A DNA stretch of 64,000 bases from CAYVUB01 sp964454675 (GCA_964454675.1 CAYVUB010000003.1:1-64000); one strand, 5' to 3'; positions 42,158-51,754 are shown, counted from the stretch's first letter. Notes: generated by a model from the sequence alone, not told the origin. Program-made: numbers and translations.

Positions 42158-43117
42158 TTGAAACTTTCAAGAGAAATTAAAACTGCCATAGTTGTCATAT
42201 CAGGAATATTACTTCTTGTTTTTTTATTCAATTATTTAAAAGGGAATAACTTACTTGTACCAAAAGACAGTTACTTCACAGAATTTGATTACAACGCCCT
42301 TAACTCGGCATCACCTGTGACCATTAAAGGCAATGTTGTGGGAAAAATAGAAAACATTTCTTATGATTACAAAACCGGAAAAACCCGTGTAGCATTTACC
42401 GTTAATCAGGATTTAAAATTTTCAAAAGACAGTAAAATACGCATGTATGAAGTAGGTTTTATGAGCGGAAACGGATTGTCAATCATTGAAGGGCAAAGCA
42501 CCGAAATGGCAAAACCCGGCGATGTTATAGCTTCTGAAGTTGAATTTGGATTGATTACAAATTTGTCAAAAAACTTTTCAGGAATAAGCGACCATTTGGA
42601 CACAACCATAAAATCTGCCGATTCCCTGATGATAAGCCTTAACAAATTAGTTGTTGACGATTCAGACAAAGGATTAAAAAATGCCATTGCCGAATTGAAT
42701 GCTACCATTGTATCGTTTAAAAATACCTCGCAGTCATTCAATTCGCTCATTGCAAAAAACGACCAGAAACTGAGTTCTGTAATTACAAATTTTGATTCTA
42801 TTTCCGGTAATTTAGCCGTCATTAGTTCAGATTTAAAAAATGTAAAGTTTTCTGAAACCGTTGCCGAACTTGATAAAACATTGGCAAGTGTCAATGCAAT
42901 TATGGCAAATATTGAAAACGGAAATGGTTCTGTAGGCAAATTGCTTAAAGACGAACAACTGTATGCCAATCTGGAAGGTGCATCCAAACAATTAGAACAA
43001 TTATTACAAGATATGAAGCTCAATCCTAAGCGTTATGTGCATTTTTCCTTATTCGGAAAAAAACCGCCACAATATGATGCTAAGGGTAATGAGATAAAAG
43101 AAAACCCGGAAGACTAA
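42158..43117 (+). CDS. MCE/MlaD-family lipid-transport protein (TTG start)
   Basis: An N-terminal membrane helix (TAIVVISGILLLVFLFNYL) is followed by one MCE domain (about residues 35-115: SPVTIKGNVVGKIENISYDYKTG is its hallmark region). A long helical tail with leucine and asparagine heptads runs to about residue 290. MlaD proteins form hexameric rings that carry lipids across the periplasm with an ABC transporter. The permease and ATPase are not in this window. The start is TTG, since no ATG fits the conserved N-terminus MKLSREIK. A TAATTTTG box lies at 42127-42134. The gene stops 9 bases before the next ATG. Confidence 0.9.
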   Translation: MKLSREIKTAIVVISGILLLVFLFNYLKGNNLLVPKDSYFTEFDYNALNSASPVTIKGNVVGKIENISYDYKTGKTRVAFTVNQDLKFSKDSKIRMYEVGFMSGNGLSIIEGQSTEMAKPGDVIASEVEFGLITNLSKNFSGISDHLDTTIKSADSLMISLNKLVVDDSDKGLKNAIAELNATIVSFKNTSQSFNSLIAKNDQKLSSVITNFDSISGNLAVISSDLKNVKFSETVAELDKTLASVNAIMANIENGNGSVGKLLKDEQLYANLEGASKQLEQLLQDMKLNPKRYVHFSLFGKKPPQYDAKGNEIKENPED

Positions 43118-43126
43118 TTGACCGCT

Positions 43127-44428
43127 ATGACATATATTCCAAACATACTCTTTGCTATTGCGCTAATTTCAGGCATTGGTTATTTTGCCCGAAATGTCAA
43201 AAAACTCATTAGAAACATCAAACTTGGTCAATCTGCCGATGTAAGTGGAGATAAGTCACAACGCTGGAAAAACATGGCGATGATTGCTTTGGGGCAAAGT
43301 AAAATGGTGCGTCGTCCTGTTTCAGGATTTTTACACATCATTGTATATGTTGGTTTTGTCATCATCAATATCGAAGTTTTAGAAATCATTATTGATGGTT
43401 TGTTCGGTACACATCGTATATTTTCCTCTTTAGGAGGTTTTTACGGGTTTTTAATTGGCACTTTTGAAGTCTTGGCCGCTTTGGTATTTATTGCGGTCAT
43501 TATTTTTTGGTTGCGAAGAAACATCATCAAAATCAAACGTTTTATAAAACCTGAAATGAAAGGCTGGCCAAAAAATGATGCCAATGTCATTCTTTATTTT
43601 GAAATGGTATTGATGACCTTGTTTTTGGTGATGAATGCTGCCGATGTTTCATTTCAAGCTATGAATAATGGAAATGTAGTTAGCCAATTTATCACTCCAT
43701 TATTTAGTGCTTTTTCCGAATCAACATTACACATAATAGAGCGTAGTGCTTGGTGGCTGCATATTTTAGGGATTTTAGTATTCTTAAACTATCTCTATTT
43801 TTCAAAGCATTTACATATTTTACTGGCATTCCCAAATACGTATTTTGCAAGTATAAAACCTAAAGGACAGTTTAACAATCTGGAATCGGTTACCAAAGAG
43901 GTAAAGCTTATGATGGATCCAAATGCCGATCCGTTTGCAGCACAACCCGAAAGTACCGATGCGCCGGCAAAATTTGGCGCCAGCGATGTGCAGGATTTAA
44001 GCTGGATACAACTGCTCAATGCCTATACCTGTACCGAATGTGGGCGCTGTACCAGTGAATGTCCTGCAAACCTGACAGGAAAAAAACTATCGCCGCGTAA
44101 AATCATGATGGATACTCGCGACCGGCTGGAAGAAGTTGGCAAAAATATAGATGCCAATAACGGGGAGTTTAAAGACGATGGCAAGCAATTGCTTGGCGAT
44201 TACATAACTCGCGAAGAACTTTGGGCTTGCACCACTTGTAATGCCTGTGTAGAAGCGTGCCCTGTAAGCATCAACCCGTTATCAATTATTCTGGATATGC
44301 GTCGTTATTTAGTGATGGAGCAAAGTGCTGCGCCAACAGAGCTGAACAATATGATGGCAAATATAGAAAACAACGGTGCGCCATGGCCATACAATCAAAT
44401 GGACAGATTAAACTGGGTAAATGAGTAA
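43127..44428 (+). CDS. Membrane-bound 4Fe-4S oxidoreductase subunit (HdrDE/GlpC-like)
   Basis: About five hydrophobic segments cover residues 5-240, resembling a DsrM/HdrE-type membrane part. The cytoplasmic region carries two clusters of cysteines of the 4Fe-4S ferredoxin type, CTECGRCTSECPANLTG and CTTCNACVEACPVSINP. It would carry electrons between the quinone pool and a soluble partner, which is most likely the CCG-domain protein encoded next. I prefer the ATG at 43127 over the TTG directly after the MCE stop. The donor or acceptor substrate is unknown. Confidence 0.9.
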   Translation: MTYIPNILFAIALISGIGYFARNVKKLIRNIKLGQSADVSGDKSQRWKNMAMIALGQSKMVRRPVSGFLHIIVYVGFVIINIEVLEIIIDGLFGTHRIFSSLGGFYGFLIGTFEVLAALVFIAVIIFWLRRNIIKIKRFIKPEMKGWPKNDANVILYFEMVLMTLFLVMNAADVSFQAMNNGNVVSQFITPLFSAFSESTLHIIERSAWWLHILGILVFLNYLYFSKHLHILLAFPNTYFASIKPKGQFNNLESVTKEVKLMMDPNADPFAAQPESTDAPAKFGASDVQDLSWIQLLNAYTCTECGRCTSECPANLTGKKLSPRKIMMDTRDRLEEVGKNIDANNGEFKDDGKQLLGDYITREELWACTTCNACVEACPVSINPLSIILDMRRYLVMEQSAAPTELNNMMANIENNGAPWPYNQMDRLNWVNE

Positions 44429-44431
44429 TAA

Positions 44432-44453
44432 ATTTCTGCGTATGCAGGAATCT
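44432..44453. repeat. Copy of a hairpin repeat (TTCCTGCnnnnGCAGGAATCT family)
   Basis: TTTCTGC-gtat-GCAGGAA (44433-44450) followed by TCT resembles the two hairpins at the end of aroC, with one mismatch in the stem. It lies in the gap between two genes of one operon. Confidence 0.5.
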
Positions 44454-44472
44454 TTTGAAACTATTTTCAATT

Positions 44473-45267
44473 ATGAGCGAAACATTAATAGTGCCCACCA
44501 TGGCAGACTTTATGGCACAAGGCAAGCAGCCCGAAATCCTGTTTTGGGTAGGTTCTGCCGGTAGTTATGACGATAGAGCAAAAAAAATAACAAGAGCTTT
44601 TGTTAAGTTATTGAACAAAGCCCGGGTTGAATTTGCCGTTTTAGGAACTGAAGAAAGCTGCACAGGCGATGTTGCCAAACGTGCAGGCAATGAGTTTTTG
44701 TTCCAGATGCAGGCTATGATGAATATTGAGATTTTAAATGCTTATGAAGTAAAGCGCATTGTAACAGCTTGTCCTCATTCATACAACACATTGAAAAACG
44801 AATATCCGCAATTAGGCGGCGTGTATCATGTACAGCACCATACCGAATATATTGAAGAACTATTAACAGCAGGTAAGCTGAAGATAGAAACCAATTCTAC
44901 ATTAAAAGGAAAACGCATTACGTTTCACGACCCGTGTTATTTAGGGCGTGCCAATGATGTTTATGAAGCGCCGAGAAATTTATTAAAAACCTTAGGGGTA
45001 GAGCTTGTTGAAATGAAGCGCAACCAAAGAACAGCCCTATGTTGTGGAGCCGGTGGCGCACAAATGTTTAAAGAACCCGAAAAAGGAGATAAGGACATCA
45101 ATGTGTTGCGCACGGAAGATGCCTTGGAAACCCGGCCCGATATAATAGCCACAGGTTGCCCTTATTGCAATACCATGATGACCGATGGCGTAAAAGTTAA
45201 AGAAAAAGAAAACAACATAAAAGTTTTTGATATTGCCGAATTAATAGCAACAACTCAAAATTTATAA
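44473..45267 (+). CDS. CCG-domain Fe-S oxidoreductase (HdrB/D-like)
   Basis: The 264-residue soluble protein has two cysteine-rich regions typical of the CCG family. These are the segment with ACPHSYNTLKNEYP followed by HDPCYLGRAND, and LCCGAGGAQMF followed by ATGCPYCNTMMTDG. In heterodisulfide reductase these bind a non-cubane iron-sulfur cluster, and the same fold occurs in LutA/GlpC-like dehydrogenases. Together with the preceding membrane subunit it forms a plausible electron-transfer pair. I use the ATG at 44473 because the upstream TTG adds only a short non-conserved stretch. serB follows 15 bases later. Confidence 0.9.
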   Translation: MSETLIVPTMADFMAQGKQPEILFWVGSAGSYDDRAKKITRAFVKLLNKARVEFAVLGTEESCTGDVAKRAGNEFLFQMQAMMNIEILNAYEVKRIVTACPHSYNTLKNEYPQLGGVYHVQHHTEYIEELLTAGKLKIETNSTLKGKRITFHDPCYLGRANDVYEAPRNLLKTLGVELVEMKRNQRTALCCGAGGAQMFKEPEKGDKDINVLRTEDALETRPDIIATGCPYCNTMMTDGVKVKEKENNIKVFDIAELIATTQNL

Positions 45268-45282
45268 GCCGTAGAGCAAATT

Positions 45283-46503
45283 ATGACAAAGGAAATTTTC
45301 CTACTTAACATTTCGGGGCAAGACAAACCGGGATTAACCTCAAGTTTAACAGATGTATTGGCAGAGTATAATGCTAAAGTGCTGGATATTGGTCAGGCAA
45401 ATATTCATGACACCTTATCCTTAGGAATTTTATTTGAAATCAGCTCAAAAACCAAAACAGCAGGTGTATTAAAAGACTTGCTTTTTAAAGCCTATGAACT
45501 TGGAATAACCGCAAAATTTTCACCAATTACTATAGAAAATTATGAAAAATGGGTGAATCTTCAAGGAAAAGACCGGTATATAGTGACCATTTTAGGCGAA
45601 AAACTCAGTGCCAAACAAATATCTGAAGTCACAAAAATTATTTCAGATATAAACCTGAATATAGATGCGATAAAAAGGCTTACAGGCCGTATTTCGTTAT
45701 CAAAAGAAGACGAATACCCGAGAGCCTGTATAGAACTATCCATCAGAGGAAGAATTGATAATAAACTGGAATTTACCGAAAAGCTTATGCAAATTTCACA
45801 GGAATTGAATGTTGACATCGCTTTTCAGGAAGATAATATTTACAGAAGAAACAGGCGTTTGGTTTGTTTTGATATGGATTCAACCTTAATACAAACCGAA
45901 GTCATAGACGAACTGGCAGAACTCGCCGGAGTTGGTAATGAAGTAAAAGCCATTACAGAAGCAGCAATGCAAGGCGACATTGATTTTAAGCAAAGTTTTA
46001 TACAGCGTATGCAACTTTTAAAAGGGTTGAGTGAAGATGCATTACAGGATGTCGCGGTCAATTTGCCCATTACCAAAGGTGCTAAACGACTTATCGATAC
46101 TTTAAAAAAATACGGATTCAAAACAGCCATTCTTTCGGGTGGGTTTACTTATTTTGGAAACTATCTTCAAAAAGAATTGGGTATCGACTACGTTTATGCA
46201 AACCAACTGGAGGTTAAAAACGGTGTTTTAACCGGCGGATATCTTGGCGAAATTGTTGACGGTAACAAAAAAGCAGAATACCTTCAGGAAATTGCAATTA
46301 AAGAGAAAATTAATATTAATCAAACCATTGCTGTTGGTGATGGTGCCAACGATTTGCCTATGCTTAATTTAGCAGGGTTAGGCATTGCGTTTCATGCAAA
46401 ACCTGCCGTAAAAAATAACACACAAAGCTCTATTTCAAGTATTGGACTGGACGGTATTTTATATTTATTAGGATACCACGACAGGCATATCGATTTAGAA
46501 TAA
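45283..46503 (+). CDS. serB: Phosphoserine phosphatase with N-terminal ACT domains
   Basis: The enzyme removes phosphate from phosphoserine in the last step of serine synthesis. Residues 1-175 contain two ACT-type regulatory domains (the first begins FLLNISGQDKPGLTSSLTDVLAEY, known to bind amino acids). The HAD phosphatase domain begins at about residue 190 with the DxD motif FDMDSTLIQTE, continues with ILSGGFTYF, and ends with GDGANDLPML, which binds magnesium. All catalytic residues are intact. It sits in tight order after the two Fe-S genes and may be cotranscribed with them. Confidence 0.95.
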   Translation: MTKEIFLLNISGQDKPGLTSSLTDVLAEYNAKVLDIGQANIHDTLSLGILFEISSKTKTAGVLKDLLFKAYELGITAKFSPITIENYEKWVNLQGKDRYIVTILGEKLSAKQISEVTKIISDINLNIDAIKRLTGRISLSKEDEYPRACIELSIRGRIDNKLEFTEKLMQISQELNVDIAFQEDNIYRRNRRLVCFDMDSTLIQTEVIDELAELAGVGNEVKAITEAAMQGDIDFKQSFIQRMQLLKGLSEDALQDVAVNLPITKGAKRLIDTLKKYGFKTAILSGGFTYFGNYLQKELGIDYVYANQLEVKNGVLTGGYLGEIVDGNKKAEYLQEIAIKEKININQTIAVGDGANDLPMLNLAGLGIAFHAKPAVKNNTQSSISSIGLDGILYLLGYHDRHIDLE

Positions 46504-46528
46504 TTAAAATATTAAATAAGGAATTACT

Positions 46529-47014
46529 ATGTTAGTCGATTTTAACACACTTCCCGAAGAATCCCGAATCTGGATATACCAGGCCAATCGTTCCTTTACA
46601 GATGAAGAAATCTCTGAAATAGAAACAAAACTGGATACGTTTATAGAAAATTGGACGGCTCATGGCAGTGATTTGCAATCAGGTTATCTTATTAAATACA
46701 AACGTTTTATAATTGTAGCTTTAAATCAAAACTTGAATAAAGCGACAGGATGTTCCATTGATGCTTCAGTGCATTTTATCCAGCAATTGGAAAAAGATTA
46801 CCAAGTGGATTTAATGGATAAAATGAATGTGTCCTACAAACAAGGCGATTTTATCGCTTATAAAACCTTATTGGATTTTAAAAAGATGGCAAAGGAAAAA
46901 GCAGTTTCCAAAAACACCATTGTGTTCAATAATTTAGTGACCAATATTGCCGAGTTCAACGATAATTGGGAAGTTCCGGCAAGTGAAAGCTGGCATTCAA
47001 GGTTTTTAAACTAA
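46529..47014 (+). CDS. Protein of unknown function (no Walker motifs)
   Basis: This 161-residue soluble protein begins MLVDFNTLPEESRIWIYQANR. It alternates amphipathic helices with a central strand (YKRFIIVALNQ) and the segment ATGCSIDASVHFIQQLE. I have the impression that related flavobacterial proteins are labelled ABC transporter ATPase in databases, but no P-loop or ABC signature is present and I do not use that name. It lies 25 bases behind serB and is probably in the same unit. Function unknown. Confidence 0.8.
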   Translation: MLVDFNTLPEESRIWIYQANRSFTDEEISEIETKLDTFIENWTAHGSDLQSGYLIKYKRFIIVALNQNLNKATGCSIDASVHFIQQLEKDYQVDLMDKMNVSYKQGDFIAYKTLLDFKKMAKEKAVSKNTIVFNNLVTNIAEFNDNWEVPASESWHSRFLN

Positions 47015-47150
47015 ATTAAATTTCTATTTCAACTTCAACTTCAAAATTCTTAATAACCTTCTTGATAAATCTATCTTAAAGTTGTTTAACCTTCATTGCA
47101 AAAATGGTATTTTGGCACAGTTTTTAATCATAAAACAGAAACCGGTTTAA

Positions 47151-50060
47151 ATGAAGTCCATTAGTTCCCTTATAGCATTATATTTTTTTACAATTTCTTT
47201 TCAGGCACAAACAAATCCGTTGCTTGCCAATGATGTTCTGGCACAGCAAAAATGGGTTGACAGCATTTATGATAGTATGACTGTTCAGGAAAAAGTTGGG
47301 CAATTGTATATGATTCAGGTGTTTTCAAGTCAGGATGCATTAAACAAAGCTAAAGTCATAAAGCAGATTACCGAGCAGAAAATTGGAGGCATCATCTATT
47401 CAAAAGGCGGTCCGGTTAGACAGGCAAAATTGAACAATGAATTGCAAGCCGTTTCAAAGGTACCTTTATTGATAGGTATGGATGCCGAATGGGGCTTGAG
47501 CATGCGTCTGGATTCTACCTATGCGTTTCCGTGGAATATGACGCTTGGCGCGATTAAAGATGATGCATTAGTTGAAAAAGCAGGTAAACACATTGGCGAA
47601 CATTCCAAACGTATTGGTGTACATTTTAATTTTGCACCGGCGGTTGATATTAATACAAATCCTAACAACCCGATTATAGGTAATCGTTCTTTTGGCGAAG
47701 ACAGAGATAACGTTACGGCAAAAGCACTGGCATTTATGAAAGGTATGCAAAGCGTTGGTGTTTTGGCAAATGCCAAGCATTTTCCGGGTCATGGCGATAC
47801 CGACAGCGATTCACACAAAACCTTGCCGACCATAAGTTTTGATGAAAAACGTATTGATGAAGTGGAGCTGTATCCTTATAAAAAATTAATTGCAGAAGGG
47901 TTGTCGAGTGTGATGGTAGCACATTTAAACGTTCCGAGTTTGGAACCAAGACCCGGCTATCCTTCATCGTTATCAAAAAATATCGTTACCAATATATTGA
48001 AAGAGCGTTTACAGTTTCAAGGGCTAATTTTTACCGATGCGCTCAATATGAAAGGTGCGTCAAATTTCAGCAATTCTGCCGATGTGGACTTGGCGGCTTT
48101 TATGGCTGGAAATGATGTGTTATTGATTTCTGAGAATGTCCAGAAAGGAATCGACAAAATTGTAGCAGCTTACGAGGCAAAAGAAATTACCGAAGAACGA
48201 TTGGCACATTCGGTGAAAAAGATTTTAATGGCAAAATACAAAGCAGGGCTTCATAAGTACCAACCTATTGAAACCAAGAATATTGTTGCCGATTTGAATC
48301 GTTTGGAAGATGATCTGCTTTATGAAAAACTAATGGAAAATGCCATAACCGTAGTACGCAATCAGAAAGAAATATTACCACTTAGAAACCTTGAAACCAA
48401 GAAGATTGCTTATGTAAAAATGGGTGATGACAGCCATAGCGATTTTCTTTCGGAATTAAAAAAATATACGAAAGTCCACGAAATCAAAGCACCAAAACTG
48501 GATTCATTATTACGGCAGCTAAAAAATTATAATGTGGTCATTGTAGGTTTGCATAAATCCAATACTACGCCATGGAAAGATTATAAATTCACAAATCAGG
48601 AATTAACATGGCTTTATGAAATTGCACGGACAAATACCGTAATTCTTGATGTTTTTGCGCGTCCGTATGCGTTGAACGATTTACGCTCTGTTGAAAATAT
48701 AGAGGCCGTTGTTATGAGTTATCAAAACAGTACGATTGCACAGCAAAAATCAGCACAATTACTGTTTGGCGCTATTGCTGCAAAAGGAAGTTTGCCGGTA
48801 TCAACAGGTGAAAATTTTAACGTTGGCGACGGCAAAACATACAACGCCATACAATTATTAAGTTATGGTTTACCCGAAAGTGTCGGTATGAGTTCGGAAA
48901 AACTGAAAAAATTAGATTCCATAGCATTATCTGCCATCAAGAAAAAAACAACACCCGGAATACAATTGCTGGTTGCCAGAAAAGGAAAAGTGGTTTACAA
49001 CAAAGTATTTGGTAAGCATACTTACAGCGGAAAAGACCTCGTTAAGCATGAAGATTTGTATGATGTAGCATCATTGACAAAAATTATTGCAACCTTGCCG
49101 TTAGTAATGGAATTGGAAGAAGATGGTATCATTTCTTTAGACTCAAAACTCTCACAATTGCTTCCCGAATACAGACATTCAAACAAAAAAGATATCACGG
49201 TCAAGCAGATACTTGCGCATACCGGCAGGTTAAAAGCATGGATTCCGTTTTATACAGCTACGCTGGATTCGGTAAAAAAGCCATCGGCAAAATATTACAG
49301 GAAAACCCCGAATGAGAAATTCAGCATTAAGGTTGCCGAAGGTTTATATTTAAGAAACGATTATCCCGATACGATTCAGAAAATCATCCGCGAAAGCGAT
49401 TTATTAAAAAGTAACGGATATAAATACAGTGATTTAGCATATTTCATCTTAAAAGAATATATTGAAAAGCATTACGATAAAGGATTGGATGCCTTGGTGC
49501 AAGACCATTTTTACGAAGCTTTAGGTGCAAATTTCACTACATATAATCCGTCGTCAATATTCAGCAATTCGCAGATTATCCCAACAGAAGTTGATAATTA
49601 CTACCGCTATCAGACGGTTCACGGATATGTGCACGATATGGGTGCAGCCATGCAAAATGGTGTTGGCGGACATGCGGGAATTTTCAGTAATGCAAATGAT
49701 GTGGCAAAAATTATGCAGATGTACTTGCAAAAAGGGTATTACGGTGGCAAGCGGTATTTTAAAACCGAAACGATAGAAAAATTTAACACGTGTTACTATT
49801 GTGCAAACGGAAACAGGCGAGGTATGGGCTTTGACAAACCGCAGCTGGGTAAAGACGGCCCAACCTGCGGCTGCGTATCAATGGAAAGTTTTGGTCATAC
49901 CGGATTTACAGGAACTTTAGCCTGGGCAGACCCTGAAGAAGAAATAGTTTACGTATTTTTGTCTAACAGAACGTTTCCAAATGCCGAGAATAACCTGTTG
50001 CTTAAAGAAGGTGTAAGAACCGAAATACAACGCTTAATTTATGAAGCAATCATTGATTAA
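47151..50060 (+). CDS. GH3 beta-N-acetylhexosaminidase fused to a serine beta-lactamase-like domain
   Basis: After a signal peptide (cleavage near residue 20) residues 30-560 form a glycoside hydrolase family 3 protein. KHFPGHGDTDSDSH (His214) is the NagZ-type acid/base motif and Asp296 in FTDALNM is the nucleophile. Residues 575-969 form a class C beta-lactamase/esterase-like domain with Ser641-x-x-Lys644 (ASLTK), the Tyr759-Ser-Asp triplet and a final GHTGFTG. The first half would cleave GlcNAc-type links in cell-wall fragments. The second resembles penicillin-recognising hydrolases and may act on peptides, esters or amides. The fusion suggests processing of muropeptides in the periplasm. 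bshA follows 18 bases later. Confidence 0.93.
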   Translation: MKSISSLIALYFFTISFQAQTNPLLANDVLAQQKWVDSIYDSMTVQEKVGQLYMIQVFSSQDALNKAKVIKQITEQKIGGIIYSKGGPVRQAKLNNELQAVSKVPLLIGMDAEWGLSMRLDSTYAFPWNMTLGAIKDDALVEKAGKHIGEHSKRIGVHFNFAPAVDINTNPNNPIIGNRSFGEDRDNVTAKALAFMKGMQSVGVLANAKHFPGHGDTDSDSHKTLPTISFDEKRIDEVELYPYKKLIAEGLSSVMVAHLNVPSLEPRPGYPSSLSKNIVTNILKERLQFQGLIFTDALNMKGASNFSNSADVDLAAFMAGNDVLLISENVQKGIDKIVAAYEAKEITEERLAHSVKKILMAKYKAGLHKYQPIETKNIVADLNRLEDDLLYEKLMENAITVVRNQKEILPLRNLETKKIAYVKMGDDSHSDFLSELKKYTKVHEIKAPKLDSLLRQLKNYNVVIVGLHKSNTTPWKDYKFTNQELTWLYEIARTNTVILDVFARPYALNDLRSVENIEAVVMSYQNSTIAQQKSAQLLFGAIAAKGSLPVSTGENFNVGDGKTYNAIQLLSYGLPESVGMSSEKLKKLDSIALSAIKKKTTPGIQLLVARKGKVVYNKVFGKHTYSGKDLVKHEDLYDVASLTKIIATLPLVMELEEDGIISLDSKLSQLLPEYRHSNKKDITVKQILAHTGRLKAWIPFYTATLDSVKKPSAKYYRKTPNEKFSIKVAEGLYLRNDYPDTIQKIIRESDLLKSNGYKYSDLAYFILKEYIEKHYDKGLDALVQDHFYEALGANFTTYNPSSIFSNSQIIPTEVDNYYRYQTVHGYVHDMGAAMQNGVGGHAGIFSNANDVAKIMQMYLQKGYYGGKRYFKTETIEKFNTCYYCANGNRRGMGFDKPQLGKDGPTCGCVSMESFGHTGFTGTLAWADPEEEIVYVFLSNRTFPNAENNLLLKEGVRTEIQRLIYEAIID

Positions 50061-50078
50061 TATCATATACATTACAGC

Positions 50079-51215
50079 ATGAAAATAGGTATTGTATGTT
50101 ATCCTACATTTGGCGGCAGCGGTGTTGTAGCCACAGAGCTTGGTCTGGCATTGTCAAAACGAGGCCACGAAATTCATTTTATCACATACAGCCAGCCGGT
50201 ACGATTGGAGTTGTTGGGCAATAATGTCCATTTTCATGAAGTTACCGTACCCGAATATCCGTTGTTTTTATATCAGCCGTATGAGCTGGCGCTTTCAAGC
50301 AAACTTGTGGATATGGTAAAACTTCACAAGCTTGAAATTTTACACGTTCATTATGCTATTCCGCATGCGTATGCTGCCTATATGGCAAAAAAGATGCTGC
50401 AGGAAGAAGGTATTTATGTACCGATAGTTACAACGCTTCACGGTACAGATATCACGCTTGTAGGCAGCCATCCGTTTTATAAAACCGCGGTAACGTTCAG
50501 CATCAATAAATCGGATGCGGTAACATCGGTATCACAAAGTTTAAAAGATGATACCCTGCGTTTGTTCAATATCAATAATGAGATTGATGTTGTGCCGAAT
50601 TTTATTGACATCTCAAAACATAAAAACGAATTTACAGACTGCCAGCGGACATTTATGGCAAATGAAGGCGAGAAAATCGTGACACATATAAGTAATTTTC
50701 GTCCTGTAAAACAAATTCAGGATGTTGTGAAACTATTTTATAATATCCAAAAAGAAATCCCTGCAAGACTGATGATGGTTGGCGAAGGCCCTGAAAAAAT
50801 TAAAGCCGAAAGACTTTGTGATGAACTGGGAATATCAGACAAAGTGATATTCTTTGGGAACAGTAACGAGATTGATAAAATTTTATGCTTCAGTGATTTG
50901 TTTTTACTGCCGTCAATAACCGAAAGTTTTGGTCTGGCAGCTCTTGAAGCCATGGCATTTGGCGTTCCGGTAATTTCAAGCAATACCGGTGGAATTCCGG
51001 AGGTAAACATACACGGCGTTTCGGGATTTTTAAGCAATGTGAGCGATATTGACGATATGACCAAAAATGCACTTCACATTTTAAAAGATAAAAGTATTCT
51101 TAAAGGCTTTAAGCAAAACGCAAAGCTCGAATCGCAAAAATTTGACATACACAACATTGTACCGCAATACGAAGCCATTTATGAGCGTACGCTACAAAAA
51201 TGTATGGTAACTTAA
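50079..51215 (+). CDS. bshA: N-acetyl-alpha-D-glucosaminyl L-malate synthase (bacillithiol pathway)
   Basis: The GT4-family retaining glycosyltransferase joins GlcNAc from UDP-GlcNAc to L-malate, the first step of bacillithiol synthesis. The N-terminus MKIGIVCYPTFGGSGVVATE, the segment HVHYAIPHAYAAY with THGTD-like LHGTDITLVG, and the C-terminal nucleotide-binding PSITESFGLAALEAMAFGVPV are those of BshA rather than a general glycosyltransferase. Length (378 residues) is right. The cell would therefore use bacillithiol as its low-molecular-weight thiol. The gene ends the plus-strand run at a strong hairpin. bshB and bshC are not in this window. Confidence 0.93.
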   Translation: MKIGIVCYPTFGGSGVVATELGLALSKRGHEIHFITYSQPVRLELLGNNVHFHEVTVPEYPLFLYQPYELALSSKLVDMVKLHKLEILHVHYAIPHAYAAYMAKKMLQEEGIYVPIVTTLHGTDITLVGSHPFYKTAVTFSINKSDAVTSVSQSLKDDTLRLFNINNEIDVVPNFIDISKHKNEFTDCQRTFMANEGEKIVTHISNFRPVKQIQDVVKLFYNIQKEIPARLMMVGEGPEKIKAERLCDELGISDKVIFFGNSNEIDKILCFSDLFLLPSITESFGLAALEAMAFGVPVISSNTGGIPEVNIHGVSGFLSNVSDIDDMTKNALHILKDKSILKGFKQNAKLESQKFDIHNIVPQYEAIYERTLQKCMVT

Positions 51216-51219
51216 AACA

Positions 51220-51255
51220 AAAAACCGCCAAATTTCAATGAAAATGGCGGTTTTT
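51220..51255. terminator. Strong rho-independent terminator after bshA
   Basis: AAAAACCGCCA (51220-51230) and TGGCGGTTTTT (51245-51255) are perfectly complementary 11-base arms with T and A runs outside. It also faces the end of the convergent outer-membrane protein gene. Confidence 0.88.
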
Positions 51256-51274
51256 ATATTTTGAGTTATTGTTA

Positions 51275-51754
51275 TTAGAATCGGTATCTTATACCAAGAG
51301 CGATATCAAAATCTAAATCGTCACGATGATTTCCAAATCCAAATTCCGGTCTGAAATCTAATGATATCATCAACGGAATATCAAAAATGTATTCAATACC
51401 AACATCACCGGCAGCAAACACAAACGTATCGCTTTCACTTCCACCCGGAAAATCATAGCTGTATGAGCCTAAACCTGCACCGGCACCGGCATACCAGTTA
51501 AAACCGCCGTCAATATTCCATACCCATTGGTATAAACCTGTAAGTTTAAAGCCGTCGTAATTTTTTCCGTTTCTCCAGCCCAGGTCAACTTCCAGACGGT
51601 TGTTGTCACCCAAACCTCTTTGATAGGATATTTCAGCACCAAAGCCATCGCTGTCCCCAAGACGAAGTCCTATTGCATTATCTGCAATGTCTTGTGCGTT
51701 AACCAATGTTGTAAATCCGATACCGGCAATAGCCATTAAAAATAATTTTTTCAT
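51275..51754 (-). CDS. Small outer-membrane beta-barrel protein
   Basis: A signal peptide (MKKLFLMAIAGIGFTTLVNAQ) precedes about 138 residues that alternate in the manner of an 8-stranded beta barrel, with glycine- and aromatic-rich strands such as NRLEVDLGWRNGKN and GFNWYAGAGAGLGSYSY and a final strand ending ALGIRYRF. The terminal phenylalanine is the usual signal for outer-membrane insertion. It resembles small OmpX/OmpW-like porins of unknown role. A TATATTTG box on the minus strand (51839-51846) with TTG 23 bases away may be its promoter. Confidence 0.85.
   Translation of the reverse strand: MKKLFLMAIAGIGFTTLVNAQDIADNAIGLRLGDSDGFGAEISYQRGLGDNNRLEVDLGWRNGKNYDGFKLTGLYQWVWNIDGGFNWYAGAGAGLGSYSYDFPGGSESDTFVFAAGDVGIEYIFDIPLMISLDFRPEFGFGNHRDDLDFDIALGIRYRF

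Noticed and set aside
46529..47014. Annotation as an ABC transporter ATPase
   Set aside because: No Walker A, Walker B or ABC signature is present in the 161 residues.
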